From Paulinella micropora (lineage: Eukaryota > Cercozoa > Imbricatea > Euglyphida > Paulinellidae): a stretch of 64,000 nucleotides of DNA. This document shows, in pieces, positions 11,901 to 23,777 of the stretch. The translations under genes and the position numbers were made by a program. The stretch covers positions 114,501-178,500 of the forward strand of contig WBZZ01001447.1 of NCBI GenBank assembly GCA_019918135.1, written 5' to 3'. The stretch's first letter is position 1; each line of letters opens with the position of its first letter. The notes under the pieces are model-generated. The model saw only the letters and a list, made by a program, of their open reading frames with translations, searched no databases and was not told where the DNA came from.

Positions 11901-13182
11901 CGATGCCATGGAGTAGCGGAAGGAAAGCGCCGGTGCGTAGCCCGGTTGAAGGACCTTGAGTCTCCCTTCAACAGCCTTAGGATTAAGGCAGCCACCCTCA
12001 TCGACAGCGACTATTGCGTTGAGCATCAGTACCAGCGAGCCAAGCAAGAGAGAGAGAATGCCTTGCGCCGGTGGGCAGCCGACATAGCACGAAGGGATCA
12101 TCTGGCTCTAATGTGCGAGAGGGGAGAACGGGGGTTGGAAGCCCAAATCAAAAGTGGGAGTCATCCCCTAATGGTTGAGGCCATAGTGAGACACGAAGCC
12201 GCGAAGCGGGGTATCCCGTGGAACCGGTCCCTCTTGCCCATCATCTACTATGCAAAGCCCCGTGAACCCGGACAGTTCACCGAATGGGTCATTAGCCGAC
12301 AACCGGTAACATGAGAGGCGTCGGGTGTACCCTCATGGCGGAAGGTGTACCGCCAACATGAACCTCAGGCCGGTGCCCAAGCGAAGCATATGTACTTCAG
12401 AGGTGGGGTATCCCCCTCTCGTGGGGGAGTTGTGCCTCCGCCCATAGCATCGGTGCCGTACGCGCCCAAGAGGTGAAGGGTACTCCCCTCCGTCCGGTAG
12501 CACCCAACCCCCGTGGAGAGAGTAAGGGTAGACCTAGCGGGGCGAGCGGGCCGTCCGCGATACCTGCCCCGAAGGTTGAGATTGGTTCAAAGGCCGAGCC
12601 GGCTGAGGCTGGTAGTGGTATCGTGAGCCAAAACCTGAATCTTTACTCAAAGCAAAAAGGGAAAAGGTACATGGGGTGAAGGTGAGGCCCGGCCCGGAGG
12701 ACTACCAACCCGATGGTCTGGTGGACGTGGAAGATGAGCACCCGGAGATGCAGCCCGATGCCGATCCTTCCTCGGAATCCGACGGGGAGGGGGAGCGTGA
12801 AGGTGAAGAGTCCCCGGCTAGAGATGGGGACGTGGGTAGAGCTCCGATAAGGGAGCCGTCCCCCATAGGCCCCAACCCTAGTGCTGATGCAGACCCAGGT
12901 AGTGGGGATGCTACCGCCGGGACCGATAGCAATCCGGTGACTACGCCCTCCACCAGCCCAAGCAATAGGCGTAGGTCAGTGGGCGCTCGTGCGTTTGGCT
13001 TCCTTGAGACGGTCCGAGCGTCCGTGAGTGGGATGCCCTGGTTTGCGTCCCATGCTAAGACGGTACCCCCTGCAGACCGAAAGGTGACTTCCACCGGTCC
13101 GTCTGCGGCCCCTTCAACCTGAGCTGAGCCTGATAGTCCTACCCGACTAGGTACCGGAGAGCGAGAGAGTCGACTCCGAGCC

Positions 13183-16100
13183 GTGGCAGAGCAGCAAGAG
13201 GAGATGCGCCGGTTGCATCGTCCGGCGTTGAGCGGTGAGGAAGAGAAAGATGAAGCTGACTTCCGGAACCGGTGGGGAGAGTGGACTAGGCTGTTGTACG
13301 ACTGGGCGCAGGGGAGTGAGTATCCCATGAACAAGCCTAGGTGGCCGAGACATTGGGCCGTAGCAGGAGCAGCAGCAAATAGTGCCGCAGGGTTTCAACC
13401 TCGTACTAGGCCGTTCAGAGTCCGAGAAAGGGTGGTAGGTGGTGAGAGCGTACTAGAGAAGGAATACGCAAGTTTGCCGGAAGCCGAGGGAGAAGCTGAC
13501 CCGGTGGACGACCTAGTTCGTTTCATGACCGAACGCGGATGGATGGCTAAGGGGATCCTGCTAGCAGAACAAGCCCTCCTAGGACGGAGTGCGGACAAAG
13601 ACCCCATGTTCGATTCGGGAGCTACGTTGCACTTTGTGCCGGCCGGAGCTGAACAACGCCTGTTCAACATTCAGCGAGGGATGAAACGGGCAGATACGGT
13701 CAACGGGGAGACCACCGTGACTAAGAAGGGCTCATTAGACATGACGACCGTGAACGAAAAGGGGGAAAAGAACAGGTTGCATCTAGGTAGTGTGTGGGTT
13801 AGCCCCAACATAGATGAAACCTTAGTCTCTGGTCCTCAGTTAGCAAAGGAAGGGTACAGTGTAGTTCTCAATAAGAAAGGAGAGGGATACATCACTAAGG
13901 CCTGGATACCGGACATTTCCCCAGAGCTTAAGGCCGGGGTCCTTTACCTAGACGCCAAGGACAAAGTGTGGCGTTTCGTGACGTCCACCGACCAAGAGCT
14001 AGCTGCGGATAAGATTGTGCCCGGCCGCCAAAAGGGGGGAAAGTGAACCACCCGGCAAGCAACCAGTTGACGCAGGTAGGGAAGTTCGAAGCTGTGGCGT
14101 TCGACAAGTCCGGGTGCGCTTCATGCGGGAATGCATAAACTTCATTGAGACGCAAAGCGGCAAGAAGGTGAAGGAAGTCCAGGTAGACGGTGAGCATATC
14201 TCAGCTGACTTCAAGGAGCTAGTCCGGGACAAGGAAGTGAGGAAGAGGATCAACACCCTCGATGAACACAACAAGAACGCCTATGCCGAAGTGTCCCAAC
14301 GTGACTTTTGGTGCAAAGCGCGTCATAACCTGGTTAGGGCTCAGCTGCCCTATGAACTCTAGGGATATGCGTGGCAGCACGCTATCCTCTTGCACAACCT
14401 TTCACCGAAGCGATCCGGTGGTGAAGTCCGGATGTTTGAGCTTATGCCACGTGAAAGGAAGGTAAATTGGATAGCTTACCTTCATCCTTTTGGGTGTCTA
14501 TGCCACATGGTCATCGAGGGCAGGTTAGGGCATGACGAGAGCCGGACGCACATGGCCGCCTGGTTAGGGCTGAGTTTGGAGTATTCCGCACACTTGATCC
14601 TGTGTGAAGGTAGGGTGTTCCCATGGCGAAATGTCAAGAACTTTGACGACAACCAGCCGGCCTGGCCTTTGTTGCAACCCCTCTGGGAGAAGAAGGGCCT
14701 GAGCTTGGAGCCGTTCAAGGGAGACCCGTTAGTGGAAGACGCCGCCCTTGAGCAGCTGTTTGTCCCAAAGCCCCGGGTGGGGGTGACCGATCCCGGTGAA
14801 GGTAAGAAGGCCCCGGATCAGGGGGAGCTTAACAGCTCTGATTCCGACGGCGAAGTGGAGGAAGCGACCTCTGAACAGGAAGCAGTGAAAGCCGAGAAAG
14901 AGGCTCCCGAGCCCGACCCGGAAACAATAGGGGAGTTGAAGGGAAGGTGGGTGGAGACCCCAGCCACTCAGTGGGGCTGGGCTTGGGCCAAGAGGACCTA
15001 TGGGGTGGGTTTTCGGGACAAGGTCCGACGAGGTCAGGTGCAAGACGTGAGTGAACCCATATGGGTTAAAAAGCAGAAGAAGAACGGACCAGCCCACTGG
15101 GTAAAGTTTGAGGATGACGACTCCCCAGACCGTATGTTGGACTCGGAGATCGTCAAGTACCTTGCCGACGGTCCGGAGACCGCACATGCCGCCACGTTCA
15201 CTAGACCGGTGAGTGAGAAGCAAGCTGATGAACTAGGGTACTGGGACGACGCCCGAGCCGAAGAGATGGCTACGCTCAGGGAGAAAGGTTGCTTGCGGAG
15301 AGTCCGAGCCGACTTGGTGGACAAGAAAGACATTTGTGAAGGCCGGTTTGTTGATGCCACAAAAAAGGCAGGGGGAGAGATCCTGAAGTTCAAAAGCCGA
15401 TAGACGGCCAAGGAATATTCCATGATACAGGGATGGCATTTTGGGAAACGTGATTTCCCAACCCCGTGTGCTCTTACCATCTTGAAGCTTTTCGCCCTAA
15501 CAGTGTTCTTTGGCTTAGTCTTGTCAAAGTGGGACGTTGGCACCGCATACACCTAGGCGTCTGCCGCTGAGCAGGGGTATCGCCCCACTTACATCGTACC
15601 ACCGTTTGGTTTAGAAGAGCCGGGGTATGTGTGGGAAATGCTTAAAGCCCTTTATGGCAGACCGGACGCGGGCCGAAAATGGTGGCGGTACAAGCTAGTC
15701 CCGTTTTTAGAAAGTTAGGCTTGAAGGCTCATGTCGCTTTTCCTTGCTTCTTTTGGCGTTGGCTACTCGGTAAGGACAAACCGGACTTTGTGTTCGTGCA
15801 CGTCGACGACATGATGGGAGCGTTCAGTGGTAAGGATGTAGAAGCGGAGTTCTCAGCTGCCGATAAGAAGGCCTTTAGGGTGTTTAAGCAAGAAGCACCG
15901 ACAGGGGTGGTAGGCTTGAACATTGAAGATAAGGAAGACTGTCGGTTAGGCCGTGCAATCAAATCTCTCAGGAGGACTTTATCAAGGAGGCAGTTGAGAA
16001 GCTACATTGCACCGGTCTAGCTACTGCCGATTCGCCGTGGTTGATGCCGGGAGTGCGAGCCGGTAAGCAATCCGTGTTAGAGCAGTTCTCGCCTCAGCAT

Positions 16101-16908
16101 ATCGTAGGTGTCCTCCTGTGGACACACATTACTCGGCACGAGGTTTTGGGCCACTAGGGGAGGTAGCCATCCATGCCTCGAAGCCGGAGCTATTCAATTT
16201 CCAGCAAGCCGAGCAAGTTGTGCGGTACCTCAGTGGTACCCGCACCAAGGGTATTCGCTTTACCAAACCCGCTTATTATCATGGGCCGATTCGAGCTGGA
16301 AGGGGACGCCAGAGGATCGCCGAGCGCGACTGGCGGGGTTCCATTTCTTTCTTGGCGGTTCTATACTGCCTCTCTGTCTCAAACGAAACGTGTCGGTGGC
16401 GCTTCCCGCGGACGCAGCTAGGCGTGGGCGCGTGGAGAAGAAGGCGAGGGCCGCGAGCGACGAGCTGGTGGCGGCGGCAGCCGGGAGCGGGGATCCTCAA
16501 GTGGCGACGGCTGGCGCGCGTCTGGTGCCTGCGGTCCCGGAAGCCTCCTCGTGCGAGGCTGAAGTATACGCCATGGTGGAAGCATACCAAGGCCAAGATA
16601 AAATCATTAACTTTGTACAGGGCATCGCTGGGGGGCGTGTCGCCGACGCGCTGGGGCCGTACGGGTGGGGGCAGCCCCCCATCCTGTACGGCGACAACCA
16701 AGGCGCTCTGGATCTTTCTGATACAAATGTATTTTCTAGGAAGCTCGGGCACGTGGACCTGCGCTGCGCCATCGTGAACCAGAAGGTGGACGCTGGGTTC
16801 GTGGTCAACGAGAAGGTGGCGTCGGGAGACAACATTGCCAACATCAACACAAAGCCGCAGCGTGGGGAGCCCTACCTTCGACGGGTGCGACCCGTCGCGT
16901 CGGACTAG
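13183..16908 (+). other. Copia-1 pol region (protease, integrase, RT, RNase H landmarks)
   Basis: Fossil pol in the Copia order. The protease signature FDSGATLHFV is near 13610. Integrase core and tail segments follow at about 14000-14700, including FIETQSGKKV and HPFGCLCHM. The RT segments include KALYGRPDAGRKWW near 15640 and the catalytic FVHVDD near 15790. RNase H landmarks SSCEAEVYAM and YGDNQGALDL lie at about 16550-16720. The element is broken. I do not reconstruct a polyprotein. Confidence 0.85.
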
Positions 16909-17360
16909 ACCTGATCCTGCTCCATCTTTCGATCTATCTGTCTGTCCATCTATCTGTATACCTTTCCCTCTATCACGGAGTGCGATTCTCTACTGCGGAC
17001 GGCGGTTTGGCGTGGCATGAGACTTTCTCCAACGATTGGGACTTCCTACTACGTGGACTTTGGGTAGGACTTTTGTTAGATTCCCGGTGGTCTGGGGATA
17101 GATATTAAGAATTAGGTGACTAGATTGCCGAACTCCACAAGCTGTGGAGACGTAGGCTAGCACCTCTGCTTTCGCTTAGTCTTATTTTGTGCACTGTTGT
17201 GCCTGTAGCGCTTTAGTTGTTATAGTGCAGCTATATAGCCTAACTCCACTGGAGACGTAGGGTAGCTCACTTTGCGCTTTGCTCATTTTTCTAATCTAGT
17301 TGTTAGTAGCACGGTATGGTTGGACACTGCCTCGTAAGGGAGTCTAATTAAGGGGGAGCA

Positions 17361-17708
17361 TTGGACAATTAATTAGACCCTTCCTCCTCAGCTATGTCCA
17401 TATTGCTATTTTATTCGTTAGCCTTATTCGTTACGGTTCGTAGTATCATTAGTTATTAATACATTCATTTAGAGTACCTTTTCTGGCACTGGTGGCACTA
17501 GCTTTTTACCATTACCATCATTGCCCATATCAGGCGTTTCGTGGGTCATTTTCTGGAGGTACATCTTTTGTGTGACGTCGTCAGTTGGACTGGCGGAAAT
17601 GGTTCAGTATTGTTAAATTCTTTTACGTGGGAAGCAGTTGGCCGGTAGGAGGGGGACGCCCCGAGTTCCGGTCACCGTTTGCAGAAGTCGCGAGGGTTTT
17701 CTCCCAAC
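17361..17708 (+). repeat. Copia-1 3' LTR
   Basis: 348-bp partner of 8674-9023. It is preceded by TCTAATTAAGGGGGAGCA, the polypurine tract. Upstream, the motif GCCGAACTCCAC...GGAGACGTAGG is repeated at about 17126 and 17238 and recurs at 19921 outside the element. Confidence 0.9.
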
Positions 17709-18976
17709 GGGGTTAGTAGGGTTCTTGGTGGTGAAGCCAAGTGTCCGGTCACAGTATTAATAAAGAGACAAGTCTGAATGCAGAGACAATCTTTAATCAG
17801 TCATTGCCCTTTGTGAAAGGAAGGAAAAGTGACACGTCACTACTCAAAACTGAAACTACACGTCACTCAGTACTCAAAACATGAAATTCCAGATAAATAA
17901 CTTTCAGATGAATTACTTAATAAAGGTAAAAGTATGGAAATACTAAAGTTCAGGACTCTGAAACTATGATTAAATAATAGTGACAAAAAGGCAATTGATT
18001 GCATCCGTCTAACTTAGGATAAAATTATTATTACTACTTGACTAAAACTGAATTAATAATTCTATGGGAATAACGCACCCCTCGAAATCCAAATTTTTGT
18101 AAGTATTGACTACCCTCCTGTGAGGAAATTACCAACCTGCATTCAAATGAATACACACACTGCTGTCATTTGATCTCAAAATACTTCCGAGAACAGGGAA
18201 GGTACCAACTTCAAAGGACGCTGTGATGGTAAATTCCAGTTTATTTAGTACACTTGCTTGACAGACTACTTGTCCCTTGCGAAACAATACAAATTCTGAG
18301 AACTAACAAGAATATTTCAAGTGCGAGTACGAGTTGTGTAGCGGTTTGACTTCTTCAAGTCAGTCTGGAAAAATAAAGTAAAAAGGGTGAAAGAGTGCCA
18401 CTTTACCTGGTGTGTTGCCTATTTACCTATCAACAATTATGACTGCGGATAGGAAAAAGCGGTCAAAGGAAATAAAGTTTTCAGATATTGGGAAAAAGGC
18501 AATAGTTAACATTTTCTAAAAAGTTAACTGGTAAAGGGAAATAAATTGATCTGTTAACGGCAGTTGAAAACGTAACAACTACAAGTTATGGCAGTTGATT
18601 AATAAACGGGAAAATGAAGTAACGGAACTAAAAATAGAAGTGTAAACTTGAAGTAAAATTGAAATTCCACCCAAAATCAGAAATCTGACCCAAAATCTGA
18701 AATTTCATCATTTTTTATGCCTTGAATGTTCACCAGCAATAATATTCTCAGAGCAGTGCTTGGATTGAATGGATGTAGTATATATGATGATGAATTATAT
18801 ATATATATATATATAAATATTATATATATATAATATCTATAGACCCCGGCATCATAGTATGATACAATAATTCAGTAAAGTCTTTCTGATCATGAGTCTT
18901 AACTTTCACCGTCAGACAAAAGAATTCACAGTTACACTTAGAGTGATATGGGCTCGGAGAAAATAGGCATTACCAA
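17709..18976. other. unassigned AT-rich sequence between two LTR elements
   Basis: No open frame of interest. It contains a (TA)n tract at about 18785-18840. It could be the remains of another element, but I found no terminal repeat, domain or partner copy in the window. Confidence 0.4.
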
Positions 18977-19254
18977 TGTAACTTTACTAGGTTGCCGGGG
19001 AAGGGGTTCCCATTCTGTACTTCAGACACTTTGTCTTTATTTAGACAGAAGGAAACTGAACCAGACACGTGCTCAGTCAAATTAAACTAACTACCCGCCT
19101 AAACTTAAATAAAGGAAATGCAACTGAGTATAAAAGGTAAAGAAATGATCAGTCCTATGAAAAAACTGACTGCCACCAGTACCAGAACTATTAATAACTA
19201 TGTAAAACATGTATAGGCCGATATGACTAAATACTATATTAATAAATTTGTCCA
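18977..19254 (-). repeat. 3' LTR of the short LTR element
   Basis: 278-bp partner of 21161-21448. It has the purine tract just inside, at 19257-19270 (minus strand). Confidence 0.75.
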
Positions 19255-19439
19255 TTGCTCCCCCTATTTAGGAATAGCGGCCGATATGAGCCAACATAGT
19301 AAATGTCATAAAGCCAGACAACAGCCAAACAAGTTAATTAACAAAATATGTTCACAACTCAAACAGCAACACCTTAAACACAACGTTAAGCAATAAGCAC
19401 ATCAACATCATTTTAAGCTTTGGTTTGGTAAGCAAAGGA

Positions 19440-20060
19440 AGGGGGAGTAAGGAAATTCATTTCTTTTCTGTTGCTCGTGTTTCGGCGGGGCTTCTGTTTA
19501 GTTTTGGAAGCAAGAGGGCTGCTAGTCGTCGTTTGCTGTAGCAGTGGGGACGTAGGGGGAGACCATCATGAGACATAGGAATTATTTTGTTTTGTTCCTT
19601 TGAGACCGGACAGTTGTTGCTCTTCTCTCTTCTCTCCTTTCTCTCTGTCTTGCTGATGTGTGGCTAGAACTCTTAGACCCTTTTGTATTGCTCAGTTTAT
19701 TTCCTTCTCTATTACATACATTAATGGATAAGGAGTTAGGGGGAGATACCTGTTTGTGTGTGTTCATATTTTCATACGTGTTTGCTTTGGGCAGTTTGTG
19801 AGTATAAATTGCTTTATCGTCGCGGTTTTTGCTGCGAGTATGTGTGAGTTATTACTTGGCGGAGGAGACATACGCCTATGTGAGGAAGTTTGTTTGTTGT
19901 GCTTATGTGTTGCTATATTGCCGAACTCCACTGGAGACGTAGGATAGCTCACTTGCTCATTTCGTTATATTTTCTACTAGTTTGTTCGTTGTGCTTGTCA
20001 GCATCTCGTCCATTTACTTAGTTGTGTTCGTGACACTGTTAAGCATACATTAATGTATTT
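19440..20060 (+). other. fragment resembling Copia-1 3' untranslated sequence, inside the short LTR element
   Basis: About 19915-19950 reads TTGCCGAACTCCACTGGAGACGTAGGATAGCTCAC. This closely matches 17122-17160 and 17238-17268 in the 3' untranslated part of Copia-1, in the same plus orientation, although the surrounding LTR element is on the minus strand. It may be a captured or nested fragment. No coding content. Confidence 0.45.
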
Positions 20061-21160
20061 GACGTTGACATATACATATATGTATCTTCATATTGCCTGT
20101 TGGTCATTTTCCATGAGAATGGCGTGGATTGCATAGTATGAAGTCCTCATGTTACGTCCGACTTCAACAAAGGAAAACTCAACGTCCTTACCGTCTCCAA
20201 AAACGAAAACTGCTCACCCAACGGCATGCATTACACTTTGCCAACACCTTCGCTAATAATAATACTGACCGTCACAGTCTAAAACTCAACCAAAGTCTAT
20301 CGACAACAAACTTTTCCTTCTTCACCTTCCAAAGCCCAACAATGTCCAACGAAGTCCGTCAAATGTTCAAACCACTGCACCAAAAACGTAGAAAACGACG
20401 CATACGATGTCCCTAAACTGCTGCCCAGCTCAAACTGCCGGAACACACACCACAGATCACGCCAGGAACGAAAAACAGGAAACAGCACCACCTGCTGCTC
20501 AGCAACTTTTTGGAAAAAATGTCCGGAACCACCGGTAAATTTGTCAACATTTTTGCCATAGCAACCGAACAAGTCTTTTGTGCCTACATGCACTTCCTTA
20601 TTGTCCTCAAACCTTTTTTACATTGTCCACAAGTGTCGCCCTTGATGACGGGCTGCCGCACCTTGACTTGCAGCCAACATGCTGCCTCTACGGAGGAACC
20701 ACTCAAAGTTTCTTTCCCACCGCCTAACTTGAAACGCCCAGATGTCTTCCCGGACGGCAATCTTAATCCCACCTCTAGGGTTCGCCTAGATGGAGCTCGA
20801 GACCCCTCGACTAGCTACCCGATTGCCCGTAGTAGCAGCCCTAGGTCTCCAACCTAAAATTCAAAAATTTTAGAACTTATTTCCAGCTGACGCCACTGGG
20901 TCCTTGACCCAACCAATCAAAAAGTCTGACTAAGCTCTACCTAGCAACTCACTGAGTCTGATTCCAGCAGTGTCTCCACGAAAGGGTCCCCCAGTCTGGC
21001 AGCTGAACTTTGCCGCCATCACGATGGTCGAAGGACGATCCCACAATTCCCTGCCCAGACTTTTCCTCCCCCTTCCTTTGAATGCGGTTCGCAGCTCGAC
21101 TGAAGATCGCTCCAGCTCCACGCAGACGAAGCACCGGGCCACCAAGGCTCCATAACCCAA

Positions 21161-21448
21161 TGTAACTTTACTAGGTTGCCGGGGGAGGGGTTCCCATTCT
21201 GTACTTCAGACACTTGGTCTTTATTTAGACAGAAGGAAACTGAACCGCTGAGACATGAGCTCAGTCAAATTAAACTAACTACCCGCCTAAACTTAAATAA
21301 AGGAAATGTAACTGAGTATAAAAGGTAAAGCAATGATCAGTTCTATGAAGGAACTGACTGCCACCAGTACCAGAACTATTAATATTAATAACTATCTAAA
21401 ATATGTATAGGCCGATATGACTAAATACTATATTAATAAATTTGTCCA
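21161..21448 (-). repeat. 5' LTR of the short LTR element
   Basis: 288-bp repeat, partner of 18977-19254. The adjacent sequence at 21146-21160, read on the minus strand, is the candidate primer-binding site. Confidence 0.75.
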
Positions 21449-22488
21449 TTGGTTACCGGTATTGTATTAATATATTATATCAATATTAATAATTGTCCTT
21501 GGGCCGGGAGGGCAGGTAATATTAATAACTATGACTAAATACCGATCATGCTATTAATCGGGCCGTAAAATCCTACTGGTGACATTGAAGACCACTTCCA
21601 TTCTATCTTTTTCGCGGTGGCAAGCACTGTTTATTGTCATGGAATACTTGCCACTCGTAAAGTTGAGTGGGAAGCAAAAGAGATAAAATGGAAGATGTAT
21701 CTCTTCTGCTTCCCAATCAGACTCTACCGTGACGAGTGGCAAGTATTTTGTAAGCATCACCCCCCGGATAGCCGGTAAAAAGTACCCTTTTCCTGGTGAC
21801 AGGTGCACCAGACTGTTTTTCAGTATTATTTGTCGGATTGGACCAGATGCAATTTTATTCCTGGTCTGTTGCCGTTTTCCTTTTCGGCTTCACTGAGCTA
21901 ATATAACGAGACATCATTCTCATTCTTGAGGACTGTGTTTGGTTGTATTACCGACTTTTTATTGAGCTTTCGTTGGGGGCATTACATTTGGAGTCCACAT
22001 CACTAGGGTGATTTCTTTCTGCATTGCCACACGGGCATCCAGAACAAATTTTCACTGACCTGTCTCACACGGGGACGTCAGACGAAAACAAATACTCCAA
22101 CACAGAACCCTCATAGCTCTTTTACAAAACAAATAATTTGATTGGCCTCAAGTAGGTGTCTCGTACCCCCTAGCCCAATCCATATCTGTGTGCTCACAAG
22201 GAGACATCAGATACAAACTTTCTGTCGTTCTTGCCGTTCTCACACGGAGACCCAAGAAGGAGGTGGACAGGAGAGTGAAGAATCACACACAAAACACAAA
22301 CAAGCATAGGGACAGGATCACAACACTCTACCCTTCTAGTTTGTGCATTTATCTGCATTATCTCACACATACGTCAGAGTATTTTTGCAAATCTCTGATC
22401 GTTCTCAAAAGTAGGTCTGAGAACCTATCCGACCGACTGTCGACTTCTCAAGGAGAGCTTCTCTAACTTCTCTGTTACTAACGCAGTC
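21449..22488. other. non-coding spacer with a long imperfect hairpin
   Basis: No gene supported. 21643-21657 (AATACTTGCCACTCG) is the inverse of 21733-21747. An inner imperfect pair (about 21667-21685 with 21699-21716) continues the stem. Three short units of the type CTCACA(C/A)GG(G/A)GAC recur at about 22066, 22191 and 22240. Confidence 0.5.
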
Positions 22489-22704
22489 ATGAGGCCATGG
22501 CTCACCGAGCTCAGGCGCAGCTACGGGAACGACTGGAATGGCTGTATGCAAGCGGCCAGAATGATCGAAGAGTACCAGGCCTCGAAAATGCGCGACGAAC
22601 AGTGGAGCAAGATCCCTTCGGTCTCTGCCTTCGAGCGCGAGGACGGCAACGTGCGCGGCTGGACCGGCATCAACAGGGCCAGCAACGAGCCTTTGGGCCT
22701 GTAA
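22489..22704 (+). CDS. small unrecognised ORF, first of a compact GC-rich cluster (71 aa)
   Basis: Encodes a hydrophilic, probably helical protein beginning MRPWLTELRRSYGND and ending NRASNEPLGL. I do not recognise it. GC content jumps sharply at its start relative to the AT-rich sequence to the left, and the next ORF begins 41 bases after its stop, a spacing more like a viral genome than the surrounding host or transposon DNA. An overlapping frame starting at 22497 is Arg/Gln-rich and looks like a shadow. Confidence 0.45.
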   Translation: MRPWLTELRRSYGNDWNGCMQAARMIEEYQASKMRDEQWSKIPSVSAFEREDGNVRGWTGINRASNEPLGL

Positions 22705-22745
22705 AAAAAGAAAGTTGTGTCTCTTTACGAGTATACATATAAGGG

Positions 22746-23408
22746 ATGGACCCTTTTGCTAATCTCGAGCCGCCGGCCGCAGAAGACGGCAAACAAGAAT
22801 TGCCGCCAGAACAAGCGGAGGCTCCTCCTCCTACTCAACCCCCTCCCAAGAAAAGACGGCGCGTGACAGCCAAAGAACGCCAGCCGCCACCGCTGACGCA
22901 GCAACGGGTTGAGGAGGCCGAGACAGTGCCCCTGCGTGACGACCCTGCCTACCGGCTCCTGTGCGCCTACGGCAAATCGGAGCTGATTGCGCCCAAGCTC
23001 AAAAAAGCGGGGATCCCCTGCGAGCCACGGGCGCTGCGCAAGGTGGCCCGCGCGCGTTTGCCCACGATCTTGGAGGACGCCGAAGAGGCGCTGGACGACT
23101 CGGCCGTGGACCAGATGTCCAACGTGGCCCTGAAGCAAGGGCTGACGTGCCTCGAGCGCCTGGTGTCGAGCCGCACGCGCTACCAGATCTCCGGCACGAC
23201 CGACGAGTGCTTTGCCAACGAACGGTGGCTCTTCTTGCTCGAGCGCGCCAAACTCAAGGCAGGCATCGGCATGACGAGGCTCGACCCCGTCACCGAGCTG
23301 GCCTTGATCACGGCCCAAACTGCAGCCATCGCGCACGCCCGCAACACCCCTGTCGCACTAGCAGCAGTAGACCTAGACACCCCAGCCCCTCCGACAGCAA
23401 ATCAATGA
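22746..23408 (+). CDS. unrecognised ORF, second of the GC-rich cluster (220 aa)
   Basis: A complete ORF with a proline-rich N-terminus, a nuclear-localisation-like basic stretch (PPPKKRRRVTAKER, residues about 34-47) and a helical remainder with regularly spaced leucines. No signal peptide, zinc motif or catalytic signature is seen. It sits 41 bases after the first ORF and 54 bases before the third, all in one direction. The spacer after it (AATAAATAAAAAATATTAAA) is AT-rich and could hold a polyadenylation signal. A nuclear or DNA-associated role is only a guess from the basic stretch. Confidence 0.5.
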   Translation: MDPFANLEPPAAEDGKQELPPEQAEAPPPTQPPPKKRRRVTAKERQPPPLTQQRVEEAETVPLRDDPAYRLLCAYGKSELIAPKLKKAGIPCEPRALRKVARARLPTILEDAEEALDDSAVDQMSNVALKQGLTCLERLVSSRTRYQISGTTDECFANERWLFLLERAKLKAGIGMTRLDPVTELALITAQTAAIAHARNTPVALAAVDLDTPAPPTANQ

Positions 23409-23462
23409 ATAAATAAAAAATATTAAATTCTGTGGCGCTGTTTTTTAATACGGACGAAAAAG

Positions 23463-23777
23463 ATGAACGAGATTGCCGGGACCGTCAGCGACACTTTAAG
23501 CATGGAGAACATCGCGCGCAGTGCTACTGCCGCGACGTTCGCCTACTTTGCGACGCCGGTACTAGTGCAAAAGGACGCCCCCGTCTCTTTTGCGGCCGTG
23601 CCCGGGCTCAGCGGCGTGACCGTCAGCAAGTCGGTAGGCATGGCCATCATCGCGGCTGCGACGACCACGATTGTGGACCTGCTGCAGTCCCGCGTGCTCA
23701 ATTCAACGCAAGAGGGCCGGCTGGTTCGTTACCCTTCCTTGGCCCTGCACGTGGTCGGTGGTGGTTTGATCGAGTAG
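23463..23777 (+). CDS. unrecognised small membrane-type ORF, third of the GC-rich cluster (104 aa)
   Basis: Encodes MNEIAGTVSDTLSMENIARS followed by two moderately hydrophobic Ala-rich stretches (about residues 20-36 and 56-72), compatible with one or two membrane helices. No family is recognised. GC-rich codon use matches the preceding ORF and differs from the AAT/GGAGG-rich sequence that starts immediately after its stop, where the Ty3-type element begins. The cluster could be a fragment of an integrated small DNA virus. No capsid or polymerase gene is visible to support that. Confidence 0.45.
   Translation: MNEIAGTVSDTLSMENIARSATAATFAYFATPVLVQKDAPVSFAAVPGLSGVTVSKSVGMAIIAAATTTIVDLLQSRVLNSTQEGRLVRYPSLALHVVGGGLIE

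Larger units (their letters stand above)
8674..17708 (+). mobile_element. Copia-1: Ty1/Copia LTR retrotransposon, broken
   Basis: A 9.0-kb element with direct terminal repeats and the Copia domain order gag, protease, integrase, RT, RNase H. It carries many breaks (roughly ten) and is not functional. LTRs begin TTGGA and end CCCAAC. They differ at about 15-17 of 350 positions by eye, about 95% identity, so this is the oldest of the three Copia copies. A primer-binding site follows the 5' LTR (AGTTATCGAGCCTTGG) and a purine tract (AAGGGGGAGCA) precedes the 3' LTR. No target duplication was recognised: the flanks are GTTCA and GGGGT. Landmarks are listed separately. Confidence 0.9.
18977..21448 (-). 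mobile_element. short LTR element without recognisable pol (LARD/TRIM-like), minus strand
   Basis: Direct repeats at 18977-19254 and 21161-21448 (about 96% identical by eye apart from two small length differences) start TGTAAC and end TGTCCA on the plus strand. On the minus strand the 5' LTR is followed by TTGGGTTATGGAGCC, a half-tRNA-type primer site. The 3' LTR is preceded by AAATAGGGGGAGCAA, the same purine-tract style as Copia-1. The roughly 1.9-kb interior encodes no recognised Gag or Pol domain, so it would depend on an autonomous relative. Fossil. Confidence 0.75.
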
